A stretch of DNA of 21,533 nucleotides from a virus. Position numbers and translations under genes: made by a program. The stretch is from IMG/VR virus record IMGVR_UViG_3300006810_000478, positions 1 to 21,533 of that record, one strand, 5' to 3'. Every line of letters starts with the position of its first letter. Positions within the stretch are counted from its first letter, which is position 1. The notes beneath the pieces are model-generated. The model was not told the origin of the DNA. It searched no databases and worked only from the letters and a program-made list of their open reading frames with translations. Shown here in pieces: positions 1-8,381 of this stretch.

Positions 1-1329
1 TAAACCTGGAATGTATTTATGGATAATATCCATACCTGCAGGTTTTACTTTTCTAATGTTTGCTTCACCATTAGTTGTTCCTATATCATAGATATCATAT
101 CTGTATGATTCAGTAACACCACCATCTGGATGAGCAACTTTGTTTCTATGTCTGTTGTCATAAATAGAATCAACTGATAAGTTAAACTTAGTCATGTTAG
201 GTCCAATATATTCAACAAACTGTCCACCATATGACATACCTTTGTTAGCATAGTCAGCAGATGCTGCACCAATTCTCATAGTTTCTCTTGAAGGAGTAAA
301 TAATTGAGAATGATCCTCTAAAGCTTGATGAAATTGGAATGCACCACGTTCACCTGTAGAAGCTACAAAGTTTCTTTCATCATATCCTAATTTACCTTCA
401 GATAAATCTAAAAGTCTTTTAGATAAAGAGTTGATATCAAAAGTAGTGTATAAAGTTGTATTAGAAGCTTCACACTGCTCTCTTAATCCTGAACCTTGTA
501 CGATAGAATATCCTGATTCACCTTTTTGCATGTAATCACCATTCTCAGTTCTGTTAGAAGTTCCAAACATTAACAATCTGCTAATATCTTGTCTGAACTC
601 CATGTCAAACATGAAAGACTCATACTGTTGCCACATTCTATGCTTATTCCCTTTATCATCTAAGATAAATGTTCCCATTTTCTTTCCTGATAAGTTACCT
701 GGAGTAGCTTTCTCAATTCTAATTTGAGAGAATGCATTTCTCATAGTGATATGAGACTTGTGTTTAATTTGTCTACCACCTTCAGACATTGTTCTTTCAA
801 CTGGAGCAAATTCTCTAGAGAATAATTGACCACCTGAAATTTCTTCAAAAGGAATGAAATCAGTAGCAGTACCTGTCATTAATTCACAAGTATATACTGT
901 ATTAACACCCTCAGATCTACCATTAGATTTAATTCTAATTGGATATAATTCATTTTGCTCACCTACGATAAGTTCTCTATTTGAAAACCAATCTTTAGGG
1001 AATACCATATCAAATTCAGAGAACCCAATACCAGCTTGAGATGCTGCAGTAACAGCTGTACCATCTACTCGTACTTCTACTACAGGTAAGTTATCAATTA
1101 ATTGAGATTCTAGTTCCCAGTAATAATCCCTATCATCTTCAAATTCCTTCACAGGGAATTTATTTAAAATTGAATCTATATCATTACCAAAATAGTTTTG
1201 TTGAATTTTAGTAACAATATCGTTAGCTTTCTGTGGACTTAATGCCCAGATAGCTCCCAAGTGATTCTCAGTTGTCAACCCCTTCCAAGAAGTTGCATCT
1301 GTCATTTGTAATTCACTTATTTTTGCCAT
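1..1329 (-). CDS. Major capsid protein (HK97-type, crAss-like), C-terminus off the window
   Basis: This frame is open from an ATG at 1329 to the window edge, giving 443 residues with no stop, so the C-terminal end is missing. The product begins MAKISELQMTDATSW and its visible end reads HKYIPGL. It is read as the major capsid protein because it is the gene after TerL, portal and a scaffold-like protein in the same operon, which is the standard order in crAss-like phages. Its length (over 443 aa) and mixed alpha/beta, Cys-poor composition fit an HK97-fold shell protein of about 490 aa. It would form the icosahedral head. It starts 30 bases after the preceding gene's stop, behind an AT-only leader (AATAAATAAATAAATA) without Shine-Dalgarno sequence. 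The identification is by position and general character, not by a motif unique to capsids. Confidence 0.8.
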   Translation of the reverse strand, partial: MAKISELQMTDATSWKGLTTENHLGAIWALSPQKANDIVTKIQQNYFGNDIDSILNKFPVKEFEDDRDYYWELESQLIDNLPVVEVRVDGTAVTAASQAGIGFSEFDMVFPKDWFSNRELIVGEQNELYPIRIKSNGRSEGVNTVYTCELMTGTATDFIPFEEISGGQLFSREFAPVERTMSEGGRQIKHKSHITMRNAFSQIRIEKATPGNLSGKKMGTFILDDKGNKHRMWQQYESFMFDMEFRQDISRLLMFGTSNRTENGDYMQKGESGYSIVQGSGLREQCEASNTTLYTTFDINSLSKRLLDLSEGKLGYDERNFVASTGERGAFQFHQALEDHSQLFTPSRETMRIGAASADYANKGMSYGGQFVEYIGPNMTKFNLSVDSIYDNRHRNKVAHPDGGVTESYRYDIYDIGTTNGEANIRKVKPAGMDIIHKYIPGL

Positions 1330-1359
1330 TATTTATTTATTTATTGAGTTTGTAATTTT

Positions 1360-2505
1360 TTAACTTTTATAATTTTTTAAAGCTGCAGCTAATCCATTAG
1401 CTGATGAACTTCGTATTTCTTTTGGTATTCCACCACCAGATTGATTACTTTTTAATTTACTATCTAATTCTTCAACAGCTGATGTTTTAGCTGAATTAGT
1501 TAATTTACTAAAATCTGTAAATCCTTTTGTTATAGTATAAAAATATGATTCCATCATCTCAAACTTTTCCGGATCTTTTAATCTAGCTTGAGTAAGAGCA
1601 TTTATACCATTACCTTTATCATCATAACCTACAACCTTAGTCATATTGTTAAATATCTTTTCTTTAGTTGTAGAGTTTATTTTAATGTTAGGAATAAATT
1701 CTTCCTTGTTTAAAATATTTTCTTTTAACGCTGATAACTTTTCAGCATTCTTTTTATCATCTTCTTCTTTTTGTTTCTTAATAGATTCTAATTCTTTAGC
1801 TACTCTATTAGTCTCTATCTCTCTTAAAGAAGTAAATGCTGATTTAGCATCATCTATATCTTCACCTAAGTCAATACTTCTAGAAGTCATTTTCTCAGCT
1901 TCTTCTTTTGATAATCCTTTTGCTATCCAGTTTTCAGTGATTAATGTTTTTCTCAAATTCTCATCTGCATCAATTGCACCATCTGGAAGACTATCTAAAG
2001 CTTTAATGTTATTAAAGTTTTGCTTTATATCTTCTTCAGGGATTCCATTTCTTAACCCATCAAGATAAGTCTTCTGTGATTCAGTAAGATCTGAATATTC
2101 ACTTTCTGACATTTTCTTTCTCCAACCTTCTATAAGGTCTTTTGCATTTTCAACTTTAACATCATCATCAAGAGTAATGAGTCCCTCAGCAAGGAGAGTT
2201 GAAGCTACAAGTTGTAACGGAGAAGAAGAATTGTCTGCTGAGGGATCACTACTTGAAGTAATATCCTTTATTGTGTCTACATCTTTTTCAAATTCAGAAG
2301 TATCTACTCCTGGTTCATCTGAAGGCGTTCCCCCATCTGTATCTGTATCTGTTGGTTCTACCACAGGATCTTCTGTAGTTTCTCCAGTTTCTGTTGGTTC
2401 TTCTGTAAAAAATGATTCATCTACCTCATTTTTAACATCATCGGGACCTTTACTACCACCATCTAAACTTACCCCACCGAATAGACTGTCTTCTCCTTTC
2501 TTCAT
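1360..2505 (-). CDS. Acidic scaffold-like/head assembly protein between portal and capsid genes
   Basis: This 381-aa protein has no recognisable enzyme motif. Residues about 20-95 are a low-complexity acidic tract rich in Asp, Glu, Thr and Pro (for example TETGETTEDP), predicted to be disordered. The remainder is mainly helical and charged, with a Lys/Glu-rich coil near residues 225-260 (ELESIKKQKEEDDKKNAEKL). Phage scaffolding proteins are typically acidic, helical and encoded between portal and major capsid genes, so a scaffold or head-morphogenesis role is inferred from position and composition. It might also be a minor virion protein. The gene lies 84 bases downstream of the portal stop and 30 bases before the capsid start. 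Confidence 0.6.
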   Translation of the reverse strand: MKKGEDSLFGGVSLDGGSKGPDDVKNEVDESFFTEEPTETGETTEDPVVEPTDTDTDGGTPSDEPGVDTSEFEKDVDTIKDITSSSDPSADNSSSPLQLVASTLLAEGLITLDDDVKVENAKDLIEGWRKKMSESEYSDLTESQKTYLDGLRNGIPEEDIKQNFNNIKALDSLPDGAIDADENLRKTLITENWIAKGLSKEEAEKMTSRSIDLGEDIDDAKSAFTSLREIETNRVAKELESIKKQKEEDDKKNAEKLSALKENILNKEEFIPNIKINSTTKEKIFNNMTKVVGYDDKGNGINALTQARLKDPEKFEMMESYFYTITKGFTDFSKLTNSAKTSAVEELDSKLKSNQSGGGIPKEIRSSSANGLAAALKNYKS

Positions 2506-2589
2506 CTCTTATACAATTTTACGTAATTATTATTAATAAAAGCAATACTTCAAATAGCTATATATATTATTTATAATATCTCCTATAGC

Positions 2590-5010
2590 CTATTTAGGTT
2601 TAGCTTTGTTTTTTAACTTTATTCTTTCTAATTCTTTTTTATTATACCTATCTTTTGCATTTTCTGATGCCTCATGATTACGAGCTTTTTCATTCTCTAA
2701 AGATTCTGCATCTTTTTGCATCTGAGTTTTAACTATCTCTACATCATCCCTGATTCCATCTTTATCTCCATCGAAACCTTTTTCAACAGTTTTAAGTTGT
2801 GCTTTAAGTTGTTCTAATGTAACAGCATTTTGACCTTTCAATACTTCTAAATCAAAATCATGAGCTCTTTCTTTCTCTTTCTCTTGAGCTGCAGCTTGTA
2901 TTTGTTCAGACTGCATTCTTTCAGCTTGTTCAGCCTGCTTCTGATCTCTTTCTGTTTTGTTAGCTTCACCCTTTTCTATCTTTCTTCTAATTGCAGATAA
3001 TGAATCAGAGTTATAAATATCCATAAGTTCACTAAATGTAATCTTATCATTTTGTATTCCTGCGTGAGCAAGTTGTTTCATATTCTCTAATAATTCTTGA
3101 TCATCTCTAGAATTACTAATATGCATATCAAAATCAATACTACGAATATCTTCCATATCCACAGATATCATTTTTGTTGCCATATCATTTGTAACAAACT
3201 GTAACTTCTTAGTTTTAGATTCTCCCCAAGCAAGTTTAGCTGTTTCTAATCCAGTTGCTAAAACTCTTTTCTTTACGTCAGCATGTTCAGCAAAATAGTA
3301 TTCTGTAATATGAGATGATTGAACAACCTCTCTTTGTACATTACCAGATGTAGAACTAGGAGATATAGAACCTTCTCTAGCTTTAGATACACCAACTATT
3401 TCTCCAACTTCTTGTTTAATATGCTCCATCATCATAATGTAAAGCTGTATAGCATTACCTTGAGACATATCAATAACAGGATTTGCATTACTAGATTGTA
3501 AGTTTCCACTTATCTTTCCTAATGCTGCACCTTTCTTCCCTTCTTTAAATGGATCAATAGGGGCAATTTTTAAATACTTAGCATAACTCATCCACTTCTC
3601 TACATCCCATCCATCAGGAACTTGAGTAACATCTAGTTTAAGTATTTTTCCCCAGTTAGTAGATAATGCTAATTCTACATTATACATTAATGCATTATAC
3701 ATATATTGATAAGGCTTCATTCTGTCATAGAATGACATTGCTACATTATCATTAGTATTATATATTGTACCTATTATTCCAGGATAACAAAGAGATGGGT
3801 TTTCCATTCTTCTGTATTGTACAGGTCTAACCTGCATCTTTACATATATACCATCTTCTGATAAATTACCAGAAGCTATTTTATGTCCTTCCCACCATTC
3901 ACTAATCCAAATAACTTTAGACTCCTCACCTTTGTCTTTATCTACAACATACTGTTCAGGCATAAGTTCTGATTGTTCATCACCAAACTCATCATAATAC
4001 TTTACCTTTTGCATCTTACGCATTGATTTCCAATATACTTTAGTAACTCTTACATTACCATTAGAATCAAATGGAGCAGAATGCTCATTAAGATTTGTTT
4101 CAAATATAGCAGTATCAATAGTGTTATCAACCATATCTCTACGATCCATTGTTGCATCTGGATAAGAGCTTTCACCTAAACCTGTAGAATTTAAAGACCT
4201 TTTTTCAATTTGGTCTATTTCACTAGGAGTTAAGTATTCGTTGTATTCATCTATTATTTTACCTGGAGCATAGTAGCTATCAATTACTATAATCTCAGCA
4301 TCCTCTATATAAGGAGATTCTCCACTACGTACCGTATGTACGTTAAGAGGATTATGTTTTAATAATACAGGTTGTCCTGCAACTATATCCCATTGATATA
4401 TTTCTTCACCTGCAATAAGAGCATCTTTGAAACCTTTGTCAAGTTTCATTTTCATACCCTGTTCTTCCCAAAGATGTTTTAGTATCCAAGTACCAGCCTC
4501 TTCTCTTTTATCTTGGTAAGTATAATTTCTATAATGTTCAAATTCTGATAATCTCTTCTGAAGGTCTTCTTCACTAGTAGCTTCAGATTTCATTTGTTCT
4601 ACTATTAACTGTGTAAGCTGTTCGTTTAAATCAGTTTCTTTTTCTGATATAGCATCATCATTAATAGTTCTAAGTCTCCAATCAAATCTTCTTTTAGTTT
4701 CTTCACCCCATAGTAAATCAACTTTTGGATTAATAATAGGATAGTTCTGCATCTTAGCAGGAGTGTAAGAGTTGTCTAATCCTAATGGATCAACAATCTT
4801 TTTGACATCATCTTGATCAAGAATGTCTGAGTATAAGTTATAATTAATTTTCTTTGTCTTATATGACTTCCTTATTCCTTCATCCCTATAGATTGCCATT
4901 GCTTCGGCACCATCTATACAGGCTTTCATCCAAGCTTTTGTCTTCATTGACATAGCTTTCTTTTGTGCAGGAAATTGTTTATACGACATTAAATATGGGT
5001 TTAAATGCAA
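2590..5010 (-). CDS. Portal protein (crAss-like, about 800 aa)
   Basis: This 806-aa protein is encoded directly downstream of the large terminase, where tailed phages encode the portal. The portal is the dodecameric ring at the head vertex through which DNA is packaged. Its central half is alpha/beta. A segment with EVGEIVGVSKAREG and a Ser-rich stretch (SISPSSTSG) near residues 536-555 resembles the stem/crown region of portal proteins of Bacteroidota phages. The last 150 or so residues are a Lys/Glu/Gln-rich coiled coil, interrupted by FDGDKDGIRDD (residues 746-756), which looks like a DxDxDG calcium-binding loop. The first ATG is at 5010, but a second in-frame ATG at 4989 (MSYKQF) follows an A/T-rich TTTAAACCC leader and may be the real start. 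Function comes from position and size. Confidence 0.82.
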   Translation of the reverse strand: MHLNPYLMSYKQFPAQKKAMSMKTKAWMKACIDGAEAMAIYRDEGIRKSYKTKKINYNLYSDILDQDDVKKIVDPLGLDNSYTPAKMQNYPIINPKVDLLWGEETKRRFDWRLRTINDDAISEKETDLNEQLTQLIVEQMKSEATSEEDLQKRLSEFEHYRNYTYQDKREEAGTWILKHLWEEQGMKMKLDKGFKDALIAGEEIYQWDIVAGQPVLLKHNPLNVHTVRSGESPYIEDAEIIVIDSYYAPGKIIDEYNEYLTPSEIDQIEKRSLNSTGLGESSYPDATMDRRDMVDNTIDTAIFETNLNEHSAPFDSNGNVRVTKVYWKSMRKMQKVKYYDEFGDEQSELMPEQYVVDKDKGEESKVIWISEWWEGHKIASGNLSEDGIYVKMQVRPVQYRRMENPSLCYPGIIGTIYNTNDNVAMSFYDRMKPYQYMYNALMYNVELALSTNWGKILKLDVTQVPDGWDVEKWMSYAKYLKIAPIDPFKEGKKGAALGKISGNLQSSNANPVIDMSQGNAIQLYIMMMEHIKQEVGEIVGVSKAREGSISPSSTSGNVQREVVQSSHITEYYFAEHADVKKRVLATGLETAKLAWGESKTKKLQFVTNDMATKMISVDMEDIRSIDFDMHISNSRDDQELLENMKQLAHAGIQNDKITFSELMDIYNSDSLSAIRRKIEKGEANKTERDQKQAEQAERMQSEQIQAAAQEKEKERAHDFDLEVLKGQNAVTLEQLKAQLKTVEKGFDGDKDGIRDDVEIVKTQMQKDAESLENEKARNHEASENAKDRYNKKELERIKLKNKAKPK

Positions 5011-5082
5011 ATATCTCTTTTTATACGAGATAATCTTAGTAGTTGCATATAGTTATTAGTTATTTTTTATTCTCTACTATAG

Positions 5083-7425
5083 CTAAAATAGTTTTTTACC
5101 AAAATTATTAAAATGACTATCCCAAAATTTATCATTTGTTATAGCATCTTTTTTCTTATCCATTATATTAATACTTATTTTTGCTCTATCTTCTTTTAGT
5201 ATCATAAGCATACCCATAGCAGAAACCCTATCGGCATTTATCTCTATGTTCCAGGCTATAAGCTCTCTGATATACCCTATGCTTCTAATAGTGTGTAGAT
5301 TTAATCTTCCTTTATTTGGATCCTCTTCTTCTCCTTCTTCTACATCATTGAAATAAGCTTCTTCTAGTAACCAATCTGCTTGTAGTCTTCTTGCCCATCT
5401 GTTAATCTGTTTACCAGAGTTTGTACCTTTTGCTTTGTTACCATAATAGTTAGGACGCATCATATCCATATCTTTTAGAATCTGAGGATTGTCTGCCAAT
5501 AAATACAAAGCATTCTTTCTATCAAAGTATGCAAACAAACCTTTTTTGTCATTCTCATAATTACAGATAGCATTAAAGTATTTAAGTAATCTATATACGT
5601 TTTCATAAAATTCTGCTGCAGTTCTAGGTCTACCTGTGTACTCTGCTACTATTTGATTTGTTAATACATCCATTATAAACAAGGAACCTAACGAGTTTGT
5701 CTGTGACTCATCATCATCATATGGATCACATCCTACTATATATCTACCAAATGGCACTTTACCATCTGAGTCTCTATATGGCTTTTGGAATATCTCTACA
5801 CAACCTTCTTTATTTTTGTTATCTTTTATAGGGAAATCTCTTATTGGACTAATATCCCCAAATACATCTATATCAAAACCATCTCCTTTATGTATCATTC
5901 TACCACAATAATGTTGTGATACAAATGAATTTAAATTAGGTGCTACATCAGATAAATAATCTTTAAGGTCAGCTACAGGAAATATAGTCCCTTCAATACG
6001 CATTACTGCTTCCTGTGGAATAAGTGGTTCCTCTGCCATAACTTGTGTTATAGCTGTTGGATCAGTAGAGTGCTTTCTAATATTATGTCTGTTACATAAT
6101 ATCTCAATAAGAGATTTTATTACATCTGGTTCACCATTTTGTTCATCATAACAGTTGTTACGATTCATATATGCTCCCCAAAAGAATCCACATTTAGTTC
6201 CACCATTTGTATTCTTATCAAATACATTAGGTATACCATATATGTTAAATGCACCTGGATTATAGAATAGTTTTTCAGAACCTTCAAAAGAAGCTCCTTC
6301 TGTACCACCTGTTCCACCTGCTAACATATATCCGAATGATACATCACCATCCTCTACTGCTTTTCTATTTACACCCCAAGCTTTTTCTAAGTTAGGAAAT
6401 AATCCATCTTCTTCATAATGAATCAACGGACCCCTTATACCCCTTGCTTTGTCAGGATTATCTTTTAATGAAATTCCATATACTGAAGATAAGTTACCCT
6501 TACGAGTACCATATTCATCCTCATATCCTAGTTGGATTTCCATAGCTTTCTTACCATCAACTAGTCTCATTCTAGGAAGTGGTGTGTTTTCAGCTATCCA
6601 ATCTAATGTATCTAATACTTTACCCCATATACCTTTATCTCCTGATAAGAATCCTTTATCAGAAGCTAAATGGAAATTAGGATTACCCGAACCAGGAAAT
6701 ACATACATATTTCGTGGACTCCATGCACCAGCTTTAAATGAGAAACCAACACCCCTAGTTTTAAGTAACTTCCCATGTTGTCCTCTATCTTTACCTTGTG
6801 CTACATAGTGAAAGAATAAGTAATCTCCTAACCAAGGTTTTGGAAACTTTCTCTTTCTCTCTCCTTTAGTTTTATTATTACTACTATCACTATTCTTTGA
6901 CTTATCTGTATCATAAGTCATTATTTTTTGTAACCACTCTTCATGAGTTAATGACTCACCTACTTCTTCAGTTAACCATATAGGGGCATAGTTCCAATAG
7001 AAATATAATTCTCCAGGTATCCATTCTCCATCACTATCTCTGACATGACCATCTTTCCACCTCCTAACTTCTTCTCTCCAAAACTCTGCATACTCACTTT
7101 TAGGATTACCATTAGGCATTATGTTTGTATACCTTCCATTTTTTTCAAAGAAGATAGCTCTTTCTCTGAAGTAATCCATGTCCTCAAGTATATGATGTTT
7201 AGTTATATCAATTTCTTTTCTACCTCTAGGATCAACAATACCCCTGCTCATCATCATAGGTCTATCCTTAATAAACCCTCTCTTTTCTGCAGGTTGTATA
7301 AGCCATGATATAAAGTCTACAGTATCTATGTATTCAATCATAGATGCATATACTTCTTTGGGAAGAGTGTTAATTAACTCTTCTGTAAGTGGTGTTTGAT
7401 ATTTATTTAATTTAGTTAAGTCCAT
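5083..7425 (-). CDS. terL: Terminase large subunit (TerL), ATPase-nuclease DNA packaging motor
   Basis: The product is a packaging motor that hydrolyses ATP to drive DNA through the portal and cuts concatemers. The N-terminal ATPase has a Walker A-like loop KTRGVGFSFK (about residues 222-231), a Walker B-like strand PLIHYEED (about 333-340) and a Gly-rich coupling stretch AGGTGGTEG (about 369-377). The C-terminal RNase H-like nuclease shows its first Asp in IVGCDPYDDD (Asp about 567) and a late catalytic Asp in ADRVSAMGM (about 732). About 780 residues is long for TerL in general but usual for crAss-like phages. An upstream in-frame TTG at 7431 would add two residues; I prefer the ATG at 7425, which follows GAGG. 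The start overlaps the end of the preceding gene by 14 bases, suggesting translational coupling. Confidence 0.93.
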   Translation of the reverse strand: MDLTKLNKYQTPLTEELINTLPKEVYASMIEYIDTVDFISWLIQPAEKRGFIKDRPMMMSRGIVDPRGRKEIDITKHHILEDMDYFRERAIFFEKNGRYTNIMPNGNPKSEYAEFWREEVRRWKDGHVRDSDGEWIPGELYFYWNYAPIWLTEEVGESLTHEEWLQKIMTYDTDKSKNSDSSNNKTKGERKRKFPKPWLGDYLFFHYVAQGKDRGQHGKLLKTRGVGFSFKAGAWSPRNMYVFPGSGNPNFHLASDKGFLSGDKGIWGKVLDTLDWIAENTPLPRMRLVDGKKAMEIQLGYEDEYGTRKGNLSSVYGISLKDNPDKARGIRGPLIHYEEDGLFPNLEKAWGVNRKAVEDGDVSFGYMLAGGTGGTEGASFEGSEKLFYNPGAFNIYGIPNVFDKNTNGGTKCGFFWGAYMNRNNCYDEQNGEPDVIKSLIEILCNRHNIRKHSTDPTAITQVMAEEPLIPQEAVMRIEGTIFPVADLKDYLSDVAPNLNSFVSQHYCGRMIHKGDGFDIDVFGDISPIRDFPIKDNKNKEGCVEIFQKPYRDSDGKVPFGRYIVGCDPYDDDESQTNSLGSLFIMDVLTNQIVAEYTGRPRTAAEFYENVYRLLKYFNAICNYENDKKGLFAYFDRKNALYLLADNPQILKDMDMMRPNYYGNKAKGTNSGKQINRWARRLQADWLLEEAYFNDVEEGEEEDPNKGRLNLHTIRSIGYIRELIAWNIEINADRVSAMGMLMILKEDRAKISINIMDKKKDAITNDKFWDSHFNNFGKKLF

Positions 7426-7972
7426 CCTCAAACATTCCGAATGTTCTGGAACCTTTCTTTTTATTTGTTAAGTCTTCTTGTTCTTTTAATAGTTCAGTAT
7501 AAGATGCTTTTAAGTCTCTCATAATACCAGGTATAGATTTTAATCCAGCTGTTATAGCATTAAGTTGATATACTGGTTTACCTCTATCATCTCTTTCCTT
7601 TAATAATGCATTTGTATTATTTAAATAATCCGATATATCATTTGCAGATTTAATTGCTGACTTATATAAAGTTTCAGATACTGTACATGATAGTCTATTA
7701 TATAGTTCTATAGCTTCTTCTATAACATTATCCATTTCCCATTTTTCCGGAAGAGAGATATCTTTTTTTATTGACTCAGCTTTTTCTTTCGGTGTAGTAA
7801 TACTTAAATAATCAGATTTAATATCACTATAATAGTATATGAATAATACTTCCTTAAATGCCATATCTTTATTCTTAGATTTATCTCTCTTTAGTATTTT
7901 ACTAAATGGTGATAATCCCCATACTTCTTCTTCTACCTCTAATTGGTAGTTGACCATCTTAAATAGTTTCAT
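7412..7972 (-). CDS. Unknown protein in the small-terminase position
   Basis: This 186-aa protein is mostly helical and charged, with a Tyr-rich patch (FIYYYSD, about residues 45-51) and a C-terminal Lys-rich stretch (NKKKGSRTFG). It has no helix-turn-helix that I can identify with confidence. It sits immediately before TerL and overlaps it by 14 bases, the position usually held by the DNA-recognising small terminase subunit, and its length is in the usual TerS range. A TerS role is therefore a positional guess. Its own start overlaps the upstream gene's stop as ATGA, so the three genes are likely translated in series. Confidence 0.6.
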   Translation of the reverse strand: MKLFKMVNYQLEVEEEVWGLSPFSKILKRDKSKNKDMAFKEVLFIYYYSDIKSDYLSITTPKEKAESIKKDISLPEKWEMDNVIEEAIELYNRLSCTVSETLYKSAIKSANDISDYLNNTNALLKERDDRGKPVYQLNAITAGLKSIPGIMRDLKASYTELLKEQEDLTNKKKGSRTFGMFEDGLN

Positions 7973-8169
7973 TTAATTAGTTTTTCTTCTTCTTTATTTA
8001 CTACAGACAGCATATAAGGTCTATCGGTTGCAAACTCTTCGTCATAGTCTCCTATGCGTACATATTTAACAACTCCTTCTTCCCCTATTACTTCTGGTTT
8101 AAATGAATGGTAATATATCTCACCATCTTTAAACTTACCTAGGTATTTTCCTTTTTTTAATATTCCCAT
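7969..8169 (-). CDS. Small unknown protein of the late operon
   Basis: This 66-aa protein begins MGILKKGKYLGKFKDGE and looks like a small beta-rich domain followed by an acidic, Lys-ending tail (NKEEEKLIK). I do not recognise a family. It is embedded in the late operon: its start overlaps the zinc-binding gene by 13 bases and its TGA stop overlaps the next ATG by four bases (ATGA). That packing supports it being a real, co-translated gene, perhaps a small virion or assembly factor. Confidence 0.6.
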   Translation of the reverse strand: MGILKKGKYLGKFKDGEIYYHSFKPEVIGEEGVVKYVRIGDYDEEFATDRPYMLSVVNKEEEKLIK

Positions 8170-8381
8170 TTATTTAGTGGACATTTATTAGTTTCTATCA
8201 TACTTCTAGTTTTAGCATGTAAGGGACAACCGCATTCACTGCAGATTGTCCCATACATAGAGGGACACTTAGCACATATCGATGCTCTTTCTTTTGCTAT
8301 CTTCTCCACCTCTTCATTCTTCCATACGACATTTCTCCATCCATCGTATATTTCTGCTAATTTATCTTTCCAGCTTTTCAT
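8157..8381 (-). CDS. Small Cys-rich zinc-binding protein
   Basis: This 74-aa protein has a helical N-terminus and a Cys cluster: Cys36-x2-Cys39, Cys47-x2-Cys50-x-Cys52 and Cys67, in contexts such as CAKCPSMYG and CSECGCPLHAKTRS. This arrangement is typical of a small treble-clef or zinc-ribbon protein common in phages of Gram-negative bacteria, whose function is generally not established. Its ATG overlaps the GroEL stop by one base (TAATG), so it is likely expressed with the chaperonin. A structural zinc role is likely from the spacing; a DNA- or protein-binding role is inference. Confidence 0.7.
   Translation of the reverse strand: MKSWKDKLAEIYDGWRNVVWKNEEVEKIAKERASICAKCPSMYGTICSECGCPLHAKTRSMIETNKCPLNKWEY

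Noticed and set aside
6449-6808. Rightward frames opposite TerL, GroEL, portal and scaffold genes
   Set aside because: They are antisense shadows of strongly supported leftward genes and show no protein family features or start signals.
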